A stretch of DNA of 64,000 bases from Semisulcospira habei (lineage: Eukaryota; Mollusca; Gastropoda; Semisulcospiridae). Of the stretch, positions 1 through 10,692 are shown in pieces. How positions within the stretch are numbered: position 1 is the first letter of the stretch; each line of letters opens with the position of its first letter. The stretch is taken from assembly GCA_036245525.1 (NCBI GenBank), contig BTPG01000006.1:89949504-90013503 (forward strand). The letters are read 5' to 3'. Position numbers and translations under genes: made by a program. The notes beneath the pieces were generated by a model that worked only from the letters and a program-made list of their open reading frames with translations, searched no databases and had not been told where the DNA came from.

Positions 1-810
1 TTGAGTGTTTTAGCTCACGCCTGCTCCACAGATTTTGCCGTGCGTTTAGGGGGTGCGCTGCTGTGCGTTTCATAGAGGCAAGTTTTTTTTACTCCGTACA
101 TCGAAGAGTTAAAGTTATGCACTGAGCTGTTACTGTCCAACGCAGCCCCTGGGCGGCCGCGCCGATAAAAACTCCCACAGCTGCGACCACTTCCGCTCCT
201 TCCATGTAGCTCACTGAGCACAGGTATGGGCCGAGGAGCAGGCGGAACAGGGAAGACACAGAGTATGCGAGTCCGTAGGCCACTGGAACCCTTTACATCT
301 CCTGCATGTGCGTAGCTGAGTACTGCAACACAAAGCAGAAGCCATGAAAGCAACCGCGCGGGGCCAGTAATGAAAGGCCCCGAGAACAGTCCTCACCACA
401 CAGTCCGAGGGATAAGCCCAGTCTTGAATGAAAATTTCGACAAAATTCCACGGGATATGCCGACGCTCTGTAAACAAAGGCTCGTTTACTCGTAGGCATA
501 ACCTGAGGCCTTACCTCGCCATCTTCTTAGTCAGAGGTGAACTTGCTAGAAGAAGTGTAGAACGAAACCAAGCCACATTAAGGCTGAAGCCGGTGAACCG
601 TTCTTGGTGAAGCTAAGGGTAAGACTGGCGGGAATACACGGCTCACGTGACCGGATTGAGGGAGGGGAGACCACCCGGTCACTTGGATACAACTCTCTGA
701 GTTATGGCCCTTGTTGTGTAGGTACACACAAAGGGTCTTAGGCTGAAATCGGGTAAGGGGTATATTCCATATAGTAATGCCATCGGTAATGTATTTTGAG
801 GAAACAATTG
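1..810 (-). mobile_element. DIRS-A: 5' part of a DIRS retrotransposon, decayed
   Basis: On the minus strand this holds the gag start exon with a Cys/His motif (CRRCKGFQWPTDSHTLC and following cysteines, 211-322), a leader with candidate intron, and the terminal repeat at about 600-800. That repeat ends in GTAATGCCATCGG and TTTTGAGGAAACAA, as in the other DIRS copies here. The gag frame breaks after the motif. The rest of the element lies before position 1 or is lost. Confidence 0.75.
323..514 (-). other. Candidate gag leader intron, DIRS-A
   Basis: Donor GTAAGG (GT at 514-513) follows ATGGCGAG, and acceptor TTGCAG ends at 323. Splicing joins ATG GCG AG to T ACT CAG CTA, giving M-A-S-T-Q-L-R-T-C in frame with the Cys/His motif. 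The same layout recurs in four other DIRS copies in the window. The splice is inferred from sequence only. Confidence 0.55.
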
Positions 811-1075
811 AATTTTTCTCTAAAATGTATTTTTTCAAAAAATATTTACCGATGGCATTACTCAAAGGGCCCTCCCACCTAGCCCACTTGCCGCCTCTAC
901 GCTAAGAGTAAGACTGGCGTGACTACACTGCTCATGTGACCGGATGGAGGGAAGGGAGACTGCCCAGGGGCCCTGGTTGTGTAGGAACACACAAAGGGTT
1001 CTTAGGCTGAAATTGTTAATCTAAGGGGTATTTTCATCGGTAAGTATTTTTCCAAAAAAAAAATCTTTTAGAGGA
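773..1075 (+). mobile_element. Inverted DIRS 3' terminus fused to DIRS-A
   Basis: 773-862 has the layout of the DIRS internal complementary region: GTAATGCCATCGG, a junction of right and left outer ends, then CCGATGGCATTAC. A spacer (GGGCCCTCCCACC) and an ITR-like stretch follow, ending near 1075. This order is the 3' end of a plus-oriented element, although the adjoining DIRS-A is minus-oriented. It could arise by recombination between ICR and ITR copies. 1076-1200 holds nothing I recognise. Confidence 0.6.
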
Positions 1076-1308
1076 AAAATACACATTTTGAACCTCGGGC
1101 ACAAGTTAGAAGTGAAGTAATTCACGTAGAACGAGTGCTGTCTGAGTTTTGTTATATCCAACCTTGTGATAATATAAGTGAACCCCTGCATTGCCAGTTA
1201 GACATTTTATCTCCGAAACCATCACAGGTCACCGTGGGTTAAACCAGTCTGCGCCAAGGCACATGGACATGAGCAGAGCAAGTAAGAGGCATAAGCGCAA
1301 GTAAGGGT

Positions 1309-1372
1309 CAAGAGGCACAGATTCTCATGAGCCCCCGCACGTGCGGGGGCTCATGAGGATCTGTGCCTCTTG
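1309..1372. repeat. 64-bp near-perfect palindrome (MITE-like)
   Basis: The two 32-bp arms (CAAGAGGCACAGATTCTCAT and its inverse) meet without a spacer and differ at one position. It belongs to the same hairpin family as 1689-1764 and 14741-14808, which share AGATCCTCATGA. Confidence 0.8.
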
Positions 1373-1446
1373 CTTATGGATGTTGGTCGCTGCGTTTGGC
1401 ACTTGGGGGGGTTCAGGACCAAAAATGCCACTGTAAAAGCACTAAC

Positions 1447-1539
1447 CTCCAGCGCCTCGAGAGCCAGGTGTGGCGGGCTGTGCTGGTAGTTGATCTTGCG
1501 TGGATATGTTGCCTCTTCCTCGTGAAGGTAGATAGCAGC
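1447..1539 (-). CDS. CABIN1: CABIN1 exon 13 of 13 in window
   Basis: This 93-bp exon has 31 whole codons: [16 protein letters not shown], then [15 protein letters not shown]. The acceptor is TTTCAG and the donor GTTAGT. It continues the HYKQ end of the previous exon as in CABIN1. The next expected block (YFRLHAS-type) was not found between 1 and 1446, so it lies outside the window. Confidence 0.9.
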
Positions 1540-1688
1540 CTGAAAGAATGGAGTCAAACAGCATCAGTTTTGCGTTTAATAAAAGTTTTAGTAACAAAAG
1601 TCATGCCATAATTATAGCAGACCTATCCGCCATCAGAAGTTCTTTAGCCCGTTCAGTCCCGAGAAAATCTGAACACCACCCAACCTTA

Positions 1689-1764
1689 AGAGGTATAGAT
1701 CCTCATGAGCCCCCCGCAGTTGCCCCCCCCCCCCAACCCCCCCCTCATGAAGATCTATACCTCT
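1689..1764. repeat. Palindromic repeat with C-run loop
   Basis: The arms AGAGGTATAGATCCTCATGA and TCATGAAGATCTATACCTCT flank a C-rich loop (1711-1744). It is a second member of the CCTCATGA hairpin family and lies 150 bp from exon 1447-1539. Confidence 0.8.
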
Positions 1765-2055
1765 CGCTGATACCACTTTGAATCGCCGTTCCTGGGATAG
1801 CTTTTTGGTGTTGAATTACCGATTGCAAAAACACAATCTGTGTCAACCGGCAGTGAACTATGTAATGATAGATTGCTGGGAGGTGCCACAGATTACTGAT
1901 CATATGGTTGTGGATCACTAAAGTCTGTTTTCGTTCCATCACTGAACACACATTGTAGTGGTGAAGCCATTCCTCAATTCACATAGCTTACATAATTATT
2001 CGCATAAAGTTGCATGCTCAATGAAAATGTCAAAACTCATCGTTAAAAACCCCAC

Positions 2056-2265
2056 CTGCTTGTAGTGTTCCAGGTACGTCCGCGGGTGTGCGCGTTTCTT
2101 CTCCATGACCTTCCCCATCATGTAATGGTGAAGCCACTCCTCCTCGCTGCCCTCCGCCTCACACTCACTGGCCTTCCAGTAGCAGTTACGTGCCGTGGAC
2201 AGCATCTCAATGCGTGTTTCCATGGCAATCTCCAGCAGTTCCGGCGTCAGAGGGAACCACGATTG
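2056..2265 (-). CDS. CABIN1: CABIN1 exon 12 of 13 in window
   Basis: This 210-bp exon has 70 whole codons: QSWFPLTPELLEIAMETR, MLSTARNCYWKASECEAEG, SEEEWLHHYMMGKVMEKK and TYLEHYKQ. The acceptor is CCACAG and the donor GTGGGG. EEEWLxHYMxGKVxEK is a CABIN1 hallmark. Confidence 0.93.
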
Positions 2266-2547
2266 CTGTGGAGACCCAAGTGAAGTTGTAAAGGTTTGCA
2301 GAAACAACCATGTGGCAGTGCAGAGATAACAAATGTGTAAAACGTCTATAGTGAGAATACAGAGGCAGGACTGAAGGGTTTCATTTCTAGAAATGATGTC
2401 TCCAAAACCATAGCAAGTCGATCCATCTCCTGCTGAAGTGCGTCAGAGTTAAATAGGCCAAGATAATCAAGTCTGCCTGAGGCACTTTAAACTCTACCAG
2501 AGCTTGCCTCAACGATTGAGAATGTTTGTGGATGTTTTAAAACTTAC

Positions 2548-2630
2548 CGTGATTAGCTGTCTAGAGGCATGAGAGTAAAGCTATTCCACAAAAGCTCTAT
2601 ACTCAACCCATAATATCTTTGACCTCTTGA
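2548..2630 (-). pseudogene. Decayed tandem duplicate of CABIN1 exon 11 3' end
   Basis: On the minus strand this intronic stretch reads LWVEYRAFVE, stop, LYSHASRQLIT and then GTAAGT. The real exon ends LWIEYGALAYQ LHSHASRQLRM and then GTGAGT. The alignment runs about 80 bp without large gaps. The donor site survived, but a TAG at 2581-2583 interrupts the frame and no convincing acceptor is kept. It looks like a partial internal exon duplication that decayed. It could still compete as an alternative donor. Confidence 0.75.
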
Positions 2631-2678
2631 AAGGTTAGGCAAAGGAGCAATTTTTTTATATTTTTTTGGGAAACTCAC

Positions 2679-2840
2679 CATGCGTAGCTGTCTGGAGGCG
2701 TGTGAGTGAAGCTGGTATGCAAGAGCCCCATACTCGATCCACAGTTTGCGTACACTCTCGTCAATCTCCACTGCGCGACTGAAACAGCGCAGCGCTGCAA
2801 TCGACTTCCTGTGAATTGGGTGGTCAATCTTCAGCTCCAT
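2679..2840 (-). CDS. CABIN1: CABIN1 exon 11 of 13 in window
   Basis: This 162-bp exon has 54 whole codons: MELKIDHPIHRKS, AALRCFSRAVEIDESVRK and LWIEYGALAYQLHSHASRQL, ending RM before donor GTGAGT. It is a TPR pair. A decayed copy of its last third lies 50 bp downstream in the next intron (2548-2630). Confidence 0.92.
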
Positions 2841-3041
2841 CTGTATGAGAAATAAAACGTTCAAAACAGAACAGTCATCCTGCAGACAGGCACAAAAACT
2901 GCTGTGGAGATTTCCAAACAATCTATTCAAAATAAACAAAACTGCATAATAATACAGCGGAACCTGTTGTGTGTGCTTGAAGCCATAAGGTCCCAAATCA
3001 CAGACCAGCACATACAATTCTGCAGATAAAGCCAGACTCAC

Positions 3042-3153
3042 CGAGTTGAGTTTCTGCTCTATCTGGTAGTTTTTGGCCAAGGCCAGGCCGGCCCATGAGT
3101 CCAGACGCCAGGAGTTGAAGCAGATGTCATAGGTGTAGAACTTTATGGCTTTC
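3042..3153 (-). CDS. CABIN1: CABIN1 exon 10 of 13 in window
   Basis: This 112-bp exon completes a Pro codon, then encodes KAIKFYTYDICFNSW and RLDSWAGLALAKNYQ, ending IEQKLNS in phase 0. The acceptor is AACAG and the donor GTGAGT. The KAIKFY..DIC..RFDSWAG-type block identifies CABIN1/Hir3 relatives. Confidence 0.92.
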
Positions 3154-3541
3154 CTGTTAACAAAAACAAATAAATAAATACATAAGAAAGTATTATGAAA
3201 TAAATTTGTCTCTAAAATGTATTTTTTCGAAAAATACTTACCGATGCCATTACTTTATGGAACCATCCTATAGCTTACATAATTTTAGCCAAAAACTTAC
3301 GATGTGTACCTATAGGGAGGCAACCTAGGGGTGCCGTGACCCAGTACCCCGGGTAGAAGAATAAGAGTACTTTATTATCTCGGAAAGAGAAATTCGGCGG
3401 TAGCCTCCCTTCCCACCCATACAGGTAACTGCCTTGCGCAGACTCACCAGTTTATTCGCTCAGCTGACAAGCGGCAAGCGGGGCAGGTGGGAGGGCCGTC
3501 CGAGTAATGGCATCGGTAAGTATTTTTCGAAAAAATACATT

Positions 3542-5837
3542 TTAGGCGTGACGGAGCTGGGTCTTCACTGACAAGGGAAGGTCCGAGCAGAGGCGCAAAA
3601 GGGTATCCCTCCTCCAGAGGTCGCATTTGGCAGCCGCTGCCCTGGCGGTGGCGGAAGAATGGTAGGCGGACCGGTTGGCCGCTATCAGGATGGACCGCAC
3701 GTCACGAAGCGGGGACTGAGCCTCCAGGTCCCACGTATCCTGTAGGCACTGCAGTGCTGCCTGGGTAGCCAGTTCCAAACCCGAGCACGCCAGCGAGATC
3801 CGCGCTAAGGAGGCGATCCTGTCGAGAGGCCGAGGCCACGAGTTCTGGACGAGCCTGCGGCCGCCCGCCTGTAGTAAGGCCGCCACATCCACCGCTGGAA
3901 AAGGTAAGGCGAAGGCTTGGGAGTGTCCAGCGTACTAGGCCTGGCGGAAGCTTAAGTTGATTCCCACCGGCGATCGAGCGGCGGTAAAGTATCCCGTGTC
4001 GCCGAAAGCGTCGTTACGCAGCTGGGCGGAGAAGCATCGGTGAGGTCCCGGAAGCCGGCTTGCGGGAGGGACTTGCGGCGCTGGACTTGCCTCTGCGCGT
4101 CGACCATGGCCGAAGCCTGTCTCTTCGGAGGAGGCGAAGGCGGACAGACGTCGGGCGGTAGGGACTTGGCGATAAGCCTTGAAGCCTCACCCATAGCGTG
4201 GACCGACTGTGATCCGAGCGAAGGGCCGGCAACGTCTGACGAGGCGGAGGCCGACGCGACAGCGGAAAAAGGCGGGAAGGAGAACCCGCCGCCGAGTCCT
4301 GCAAGAAGATCGCCGAGGCCGAGTCCGACGGATGAAGGCTGAGGACGTCCGTTCCAAACTGATCTTCTCGCGGCAAAGACGAAAGGGGCGAGCGGCTACG
4401 AGAGTGCCGCACCGCCGCGCGCGAGGTAGACGCAGCCGCCCGCGACGCACGCAAAGAGGCGCGCCGCGGCGACGGAGGGACCGTGGCAAAGCGACGGTCC
4501 ACCTCGAAGTCGGGATCCGCACGCGGCAGCCGACGTGAGCGACAAACCGCGATCGGAATACCGAGGAAGTGGCCTGGTCACCCCTGGCCCGCCCGGGAGA
4601 ACCGGTGTGAGGGGGGGGGGGGGGGGACCGCCAATAGTCTCCCCTAGCCCGCTCAGGAAAGGCGGAGCGGGGAGGGGACAATACCGGGCACGCGGCCCCC
4701 CGTCCGATGTGTCGGACCGTGGAGGACGCGCGATGTCACACCGGGCCCGCCTGGTCGATACGAGGCGGGGGGGGGGACAGTCTAGGGTCACGCCAAGCCC
4801 GCTCAGGAAAGGCGGAGCGGGGAGGGGACGATTTATGAGCCCGCTGCCCCAGCTCCGAAGCCTCGGAGCGAGGGGGGGGGGGGGGCGAGGGTCCAAGTCA
4901 CACCGGGCCCGTCCGGTCGATACGAGACGGGGGGGGGACAGTCTACGGTCACGCCAAGCCCGCTCAGGCGAAGCGAAGCGGGGAGGGGACCATTATGTGC
5001 ACGCGACCCCCGCTCCGACTCCTCGGAGCGTGGGGGGCGAGAGTCAACCACACCCCGGGCCCGCCCAGGCGAGACGGGGCGGGCGGGGGGGGGAAGAAAG
5101 CAAAGCATGCCTTGCCCGTTCGGAAAATACAGAGCGGGGAGGCAGCATTACTAACGGTCTCGAGTCACGTTCCGAAGCCTCGGTGCGTGAGCGAGAGCAT
5201 TTCTTATCACGTTTACTCTCTTTCTTATGCTTGCGCTCCGTCACCCGTCCCCGCTCCGGAGACCTAGAGCCGGGGGTGGCCGACGAACGCTCATCTCTCC
5301 CAGACCGCTCGCCCGAAGCAGAGCGGGGGGTGGGAACCAAAATGGGCTCAAGCCACGCGCTAACGAAGCAGAGCGTGGGGAGCGTGACTCCGAAACTCGC
5401 CTACCCTGCTCCGAAGACTCGGAGAGGGGAGGGAGAACCTGCGAGGTAACGGTACAAGAAGGGGACTTACCTGTGGGCCGGAAAGCCCGATGCGCCGAGG
5501 GAAGTACGTCCACCCGTGGAGGATCCCGTGGAGACCGAAGCGGGCGAGGGGACCGGTCACGCCTGAAGAAGTCCCACCTGCGCGAACACCGGTCTTCCGT
5601 CCAAGCGGCGCCACCATCACACGTTCCGTCCGAAGCACAGCCCGAACACGGCAAGCAAGAGTCGAGTGCATCAACCGGCCACTGGAAGTCCCCGCACGGC
5701 GGCAAGTCTTCGACACAGAAGAAGCCATAAGGCCCTAAACCAGCTACGCCGGCGAAGAAAGTCCACCTTGCACAAACCAGCCGGGCACAAGTCACGTGCG
5801 TCGTCGAACCCCAAGGCCAAGCCAAGGGTGAACTCAC
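3542..5837 (-). pseudogene. DIRS-C gag-like remnant
   Basis: Fragments in several minus frames match the gag of DIRS-D and DIRS-E. The N-terminal Cys/His motif lies near 5560-5720, an SR/RS-rich middle at 4000-5400, and the conserved globular C-terminal domain at 3542-3892 (MDVAALLQAGG, AALQCLQDTWDLEAQ, CDLWRRDTLLRL). G-runs and frameshifts break the frame. The likely role in the intact family is nucleoprotein formation (inference). Confidence 0.65.
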
Positions 5838-6211
5838 AAGTCAGAGCCGGTAAAACCGGTCGGCGCACAGGTCACAATGAGTCCAATTGTCAAAGGAAAA
5901 ACCACGAATGTAGTGAGTCCAGGGCTGAATCGAAGACTCCAATTCAAGCCCACAGTCAAAAACCACTGAAACCCGTAGAACGGAGAAAGGCAAAAACTCG
6001 ACCGTCCCCGGTCGAGCTATGAGTGAAACTGACGAGGTCGCCCTGTGCTCGCCGGGATAGGGTAGTAAGGGGAGGCCACCCGGGGTCATAGTGCTTGGAT
6101 CCCCGGTGTCTCCTCCCCAGTTGTGTGCTACACACAATTTTGCTGAAATCTATAGGCAATAGAGTGTATTCCCAGATAGTAATGCCATCGGTGATGTATT
6201 TTGAAAAAACA
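3545..6211 (-). mobile_element. DIRS-C: gag-only DIRS fragment inside the DIRS-B ICR
   Basis: This segment begins abruptly in gag. The CNLAAK-like domain reads RRLVQNSWPRPLDRIASLAR and ANRSAYHSSATARAAAAKCD. It continues through an SR-rich region to a degenerate Cys/His motif (PCGDFQWPV, CLPCSGC, about 5560-5660) and ends in a right terminal repeat (GTAATGCCATCGGTGATG, 6179-6211). It lacks RT, recombinase and its own left end. The halves of the DIRS-B ICR flank it exactly, so it was inserted or recombined there. Confidence 0.7.
4580..5110. repeat. Tandem ~160-bp repeats with G-runs in DIRS-C gag
   Basis: The motif CCCGCTCAGGAAAGGCGGAG or a close variant recurs at about 4648, 4799 and 4960. 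Each copy is followed by GGGGAGGGGAC and a CACCGGGCCCG block. G-runs of 8-14 bases (about 4612-4626, 4765, 4872, 4927, 5085) mark each unit. The repeats lie in the SR-rich gag segment and other DIRS copies here lack them. Confidence 0.65.
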
Positions 6212-6354
6212 AATTCATTTGTTTCTTCAAAAACATTACCAATGCTATTACTTTATGGAAGAATAGCGAAAAGGAGAAAGGTGCCGTGTAACCCAGGAAC
6301 CCGACCAAGCTAGCAAGACCCGCCCTCCCCGGAGCAAACTCCCGATAATTTTAG

Positions 6355-7330
6355 CTAAAGGTTTACTGCCGGCACCAGAGGTGCCAGGAGGGAGTGTTGC
6401 ACCCCTGCGATGTCCCCCACCAGGGCCAGGCTGTCTCGCTGGCCTGCCAGGTTTCGGAGGTAGAATCGGGTGAAGGTCGACTCAGTCCACGGCCGCCACC
6501 ATGTCTCGAACAGCACAGCTGCGGTCGAATGCGATGCTAGGAGCCATGGCTCTGACCTCGTGCGCCCTGAAGAGTAAGCGCTTGGCAGCAACAGGGCAGA
6601 GGTCCTGGTAGGCGGAGCGTATCACCCATCAGAGTCAGGACGAAATCGTCAGGTCCGAGATGTCTGATCTACCTGGGGACAGAGGGAGAAAGAGGTGGGG
6701 GCATCCCCGGCGGAGCGGCTTGGTTCGGCGTAGGTAGACACGTAAGGCTCTCACCGGGTCCTGTTGTCTGGCTTCCCTGTACGGGCTTGTCATCTGCAGG
6801 GGCCGGACAGTGATCACCTGGGGGGCGGACAACGGGACTGCGTATTGGCCAGGAAGGCCGGGTCCATCAGTAGCTGCACAGAGCTGTCCGTCCTGAACTG
6901 CAGCAGGAGGAGTCCGCTGTAAGCGCGTGCAGCTCCCTCATTCTGGAGGCCATGGCAAGGGTGAGAAGAAGTAGGTCTTCTGCGTTATGTAGGCCACCAG
7001 GTCAGGGATGTCTTAGCACTTGCCGGGGTCCGAACGGCCCAAGGGTCGGGACATGTCGGCAATCAGGTGAGGTAGCCCCTGATGGTGATCGCGCGGCGCC
7101 AAGTGCTGCTCGGCAAAGCCAGAGGAAGAACTCGGCCCACTGGGGGGATGTCCGATCGGTAGGAGCAAGGTGTCGGTCATCGCACCAAGGCTCCAGGATT
7201 CACCACTTTCCTCCGTAGCCTCAAAGGGTCGAGGGTCTGTGGCCTGCAGCGATAGCTTCCACTGCTGCACTCGAGAAGCGGCTAGCGTGTAGTAGGAGTC
7301 GCTCGGGAACGGAAAGCATGGCGCCTGCCG
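6355..7330 (-). pseudogene. DIRS-B tyrosine recombinase remnant
   Basis: Fragments read FTRFYLRNLAGQRDSLAL (catalytic Tyr region), VITVRPLQ and QQDPVRALRVYLRRTKPLRR. Upstream pieces match the N-terminal SAM-like part of the DIRS-E recombinase. The frame is split by frameshifts and the HxxR box is not readable in one frame. The copy is dead. Confidence 0.7.
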
Positions 7331-8520
7331 TGGTTGCTTGAGCTTCGAGTGTGGTGTGGGGAGCCGCAGAGGGGTCCGGTCGCGAGGTTCAGAAGGAGGG
7401 GAGCTGGGTGGCTCGGTGGTCCAAGACTTGGTCCAGCAGAACGGGCCACTAGCAATCGAATCGCGATGCCTCCCTAGAGCTTGCACAGGACCAGCACCTT
7501 GGACAGGTAGGCAGATGCGATGAGACCTTTACAGGAGAAGGGGAGCGCATCTACTGCCCAGGCAAGGGGGGGGGGGGGGGGGCCGGGATGGGCGAGACGA
7601 AGTGGGGCAACAGGCGGTTCCACCTCGTCGTGAAGAGGTCGACCAGAGGAGACTCCCACGCCGTACAGATCATCCAAAAGGTGTCCGGACATAATGCCGA
7701 ATCGGTGTCGAGAAGCTGTCCGGGCCGCGAGAGGGAGACTGCGAGGCCAAACCGATGTGCAGGAAACTTCTCGCTCGGAGAGGGAGGTCGCGACCTGCGC
7801 CCGACAGGGGAAGCTGGTAGAGAAGAAAGCCGAGGGAGGGAAAGCAAGGCCCGCCCTGTTTCTGGGTGTAGGAGACCACCATGGCGCTGTGGGAGGACGA
7901 GCAGTTCCTGGCGTCCGAGAGTGGTGTCCCAGGCGAGGAGGGCTTGCCAACACGTGTGCAGCTCAAACGAGTAGAAACATTAGTCCGCGATGTCCGTGGT
8001 CCAGCTGCCGGAACCCGGAGAACATCAGCAGCAGGAGCGCGCGCCAGCCAACGCGGCTAGCATTGACGCAGAGGGACCACTGTTGGAGCGGAGGGAAGAG
8101 AGGAACTCTGGTCGCGAGTCATCGGGATCCGCCCAACGGAGGAGGTGCGGGAGGGGCAACGGAAGCACTGGCCCTCGAGTCTCGAAGTCGCCAGCCGCTG
8201 CCACACTCATCAGGCCCAGGAGCTGCAACCACACTCTGGCGGAGACCGACTGCAGTAGAACACTGACCGAACCAGGTTCGCCACCTGCCGTATCCGTGGT
8301 TCCGGTAGTCTCCCAGGTTGAGGTCGGTCCGAAACGCCATGCCCAGGTGAACGAAGCAGCGGGATGGGGCGAGGTTGACCAAGAAGCCAAGCCTGTCGAG
8401 AAGGTCCAGCAAGGAGTCTCCATCCTTCTCCGTGGCCGCCGATTGGTTGCGCCGGGGCAGATCATCAAGGAATTTGAAGGTGGCTCGGGGACGTCCGTCT
8501 GGATGCGGGAATCCACGCCT
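7330..8520 (-). pseudogene. DIRS-B RT/RNase H/methyltransferase-like remnant
   Basis: Pieces include the polymerase box FKFLDDLPRRNQSAAT, LLDRLGFLVNL, FVHLGMAFRTDLNL and HLLRWADPDD, RNase H parts and the region equivalent to DLFATRWN (about 7610). The N-terminal half of the RT palm is absent, since gag linker sequence joins directly to the LDD box. A G-run at 7567-7582 and several frameshifts add damage. Confidence 0.65.
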
Positions 8521-8542
8521 GGAAGACGGGTGAGAGGAGGAC

Positions 8543-9939
8543 CTAACAGTCAGTAAGGAGAGAAGCAGGGCCTGCGGGCGGCAGAACCAGGAGGAGACGA
8601 AGCGGTCTGGGCAAGAGGTCCCTGTACGCATCCTTCACCGTCTGCCAGGCAGGATCGAAGCGTAGCGGTTCGCAGAAAGGGGCCAGACGTACTGTCTGCG
8701 TAGGTGTGGCGGCATGGGGCATGGTGTGGACGAAAGCGTGGTAAGCCGCTCGGGCGGCCAGGGCAAAGGCAAGGACGTCTCCGAACAGCGGAGTGAAACG
8801 ACGGGCGCCAGGCCTCCTCCACACGAGAGACGAGGGCTTGCATAACGTCGAGCAAACCTGCACAGGCGAGGGCATAGCGGAAGAGGGACTCTGTCCGATC
8901 CAGACCGGGTGGGAAGCAACACCGCGAAGCGCGAAGTCCATCCGCGCGTAACTACACCGGGGGATCCACAAGGCTGAGAGCGTCCTCTTGGGGGGCGGGA
9001 AGGCCGAACGGCTAAGGAGCGCTGAAGCGGATTCTTCCGGAAACACGATGAGGGCATCATCATCCTCGGGAGGCCGGCGCTGAGGGTGCAAGGCGGCGGG
9101 CTCCGCTGACGACGAGGAGCGAGTCCGAGGAGAGCGATGGCGAGGGGGTGAGCGGGAATCCTACGAGACCTGCGGGGAAGTCTGAGGCCAAGGAGTGCAG
9201 GAACAAGGAGTGCGAAGCAGACCTGGTCGCTGGGTGAGGAGAGCGTGAATGATGGGCAGAGACCGAGGAGCGGGGCGGGCGACGATGCTGAGGGTCCGGA
9301 ACCGTGGAGCCGCGAAACTGTTGGCAGGAGACCGTCGTCCGAGAAGAAACGCATCGTTGTGGGCTCCGAACGTGCGAGCGGGCGGCCAAAGTCTAAGCTG
9401 TGTCCATCCCGGAGCATTCCAGGGGTCGCCTGTCGTGGGCCGCCAGACAATGCTGAAGGTCGGGCGTCGTGATGGCGCAAGGTGTACTTCCTTGTCTTTT
9501 CTTGTGATGCTTGGGTTCCGCAAGGCGGGGCGAGCTAGCTCGCTGCGGGCCAGGCTCGAGCGAGTGGGCGCGCAAGGGGGGAATACGTCCCCCAACGTCA
9601 GAGCTTGGTAACCGTTTGTTTTCCGCAAAGCGGGGCAAGCGGACTCGCTGCGGACCAGACTTGAGTGAGTGGGTGCGCAAGGGGGGATCCCTGGTAAGCT
9701 GTCCCCCAACAGCAGCGTGTGTGCATCTTCGTTGGTCAGGCGCCGAGGCATGCGTGAGGCTGTGGGACGTTGGACGTTCACGCCAATAGCAGCTCCAGAG
9801 CTGGGACCAGCTCCTCTACCAAGGGTGTGCGGACATCACAGGTGCGGCCGGAGGCACAACAGAAGCAGGAGAGGCACACTGCATGCATACACTCGGCCAC
9901 AGGAAATCGCCACATCGGGTGCAGGTGCAGACTTGACAA
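8543..9939 (-). pseudogene. DIRS-B gag-like remnant
   Basis: Fragments match DIRS gag: LFGDVLAFALAARAAYHAFV, PFCEPLRFDPAWQTVKDAYR, an SR-rich stretch and an N-terminal CTRCGDF Cys/His motif near 9900, just after the candidate acceptor at 9940. There are multiple frameshifts. Confidence 0.6.
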
Positions 9940-10692
9940 CTGCAACATCAGAGCAGAACAAGCTCCTATATAGCGTCCCAGTAGCCCGTTCTACGGCCTC
10001 TTAATGGGGACGGCATGCGCCGCCGGTCTTAGCTGCTATGGACAGTGCTTATAACAAGCCAGGGCCTTCCTATAGGGACGCTTGTTATCATATGTATAGG
10101 CGAAAAGAAAAACTACGGTGCAGCAGAAGGTGCGTGTCGTTTTTATTAATTATTTAGTTATTGCACTGCAGAATAGTGGCTGACTACACAAAGAAATTAA
10201 TGGTATAATATTGTTATGCCAGCATGAAAGTGGCCTGTGCACAGGAGTGCAGTAGAAAATCTTCTCTTCATCCAGTCCCAAGTTATGGGAAACACTGTGT
10301 ATATCTGAACATGGATACTAGCATGTCAGGATACATGGGTGTGCATGACACAGACATCGCTGGAGTGTCTTAAAAATGTGACGAGCACACTGGGTGTCTA
10401 ACAAACGTGGGTGTATGCATCATGTCCATAAAATGTGGTGTGTGAACACCAACATAAGTGTGCATACACCAACGTGATTGTAAAAAATATGTGTATCTAT
10501 AACGTGGGTGAGCACACCAGTGTGTCTGCAAGAATGAGGAAGTGCGCAAGAGAAAGGGACACCATCATCAAGAAACGGGTGGATGTGGCTGCTATGCCAC
10601 GTGACGAGTGCACCCGAGCACACGAAACACCGACAGTGATGCCACTGCCCGGCGCCAGAGGCGCCGGTCGCTGGCACACATCGAGACCTTAC
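9940..10692 (-). other. Candidate gag leader intron, DIRS-B, enlarged
   Basis: Donor GTAAGG lies at 10692 and acceptor GTTGCAG ends at 9940, in the same relative places as in DIRS-A, D, E and F. Here the start codon position reads ACGGCTAG instead of ATGGCNAG, so it is mutated. The intron is larger than the others (753 bp) because AT-richer sequence with GTGTGC/CACACC motifs (about 10030-10590) was inserted. Confidence 0.5.

Noticed and set aside
1..1446. The next CABIN1 exon (YFRLHAS-type block)
   Set aside because: I searched the minus frames and found no matching coding block. The region is DIRS-A and hairpin repeat.
4535..5449. A 304-codon plus-strand ORF
   Set aside because: It is antisense to DIRS gag, composed of GC-rich repeats and G-runs, with low-complexity translation and no domains.
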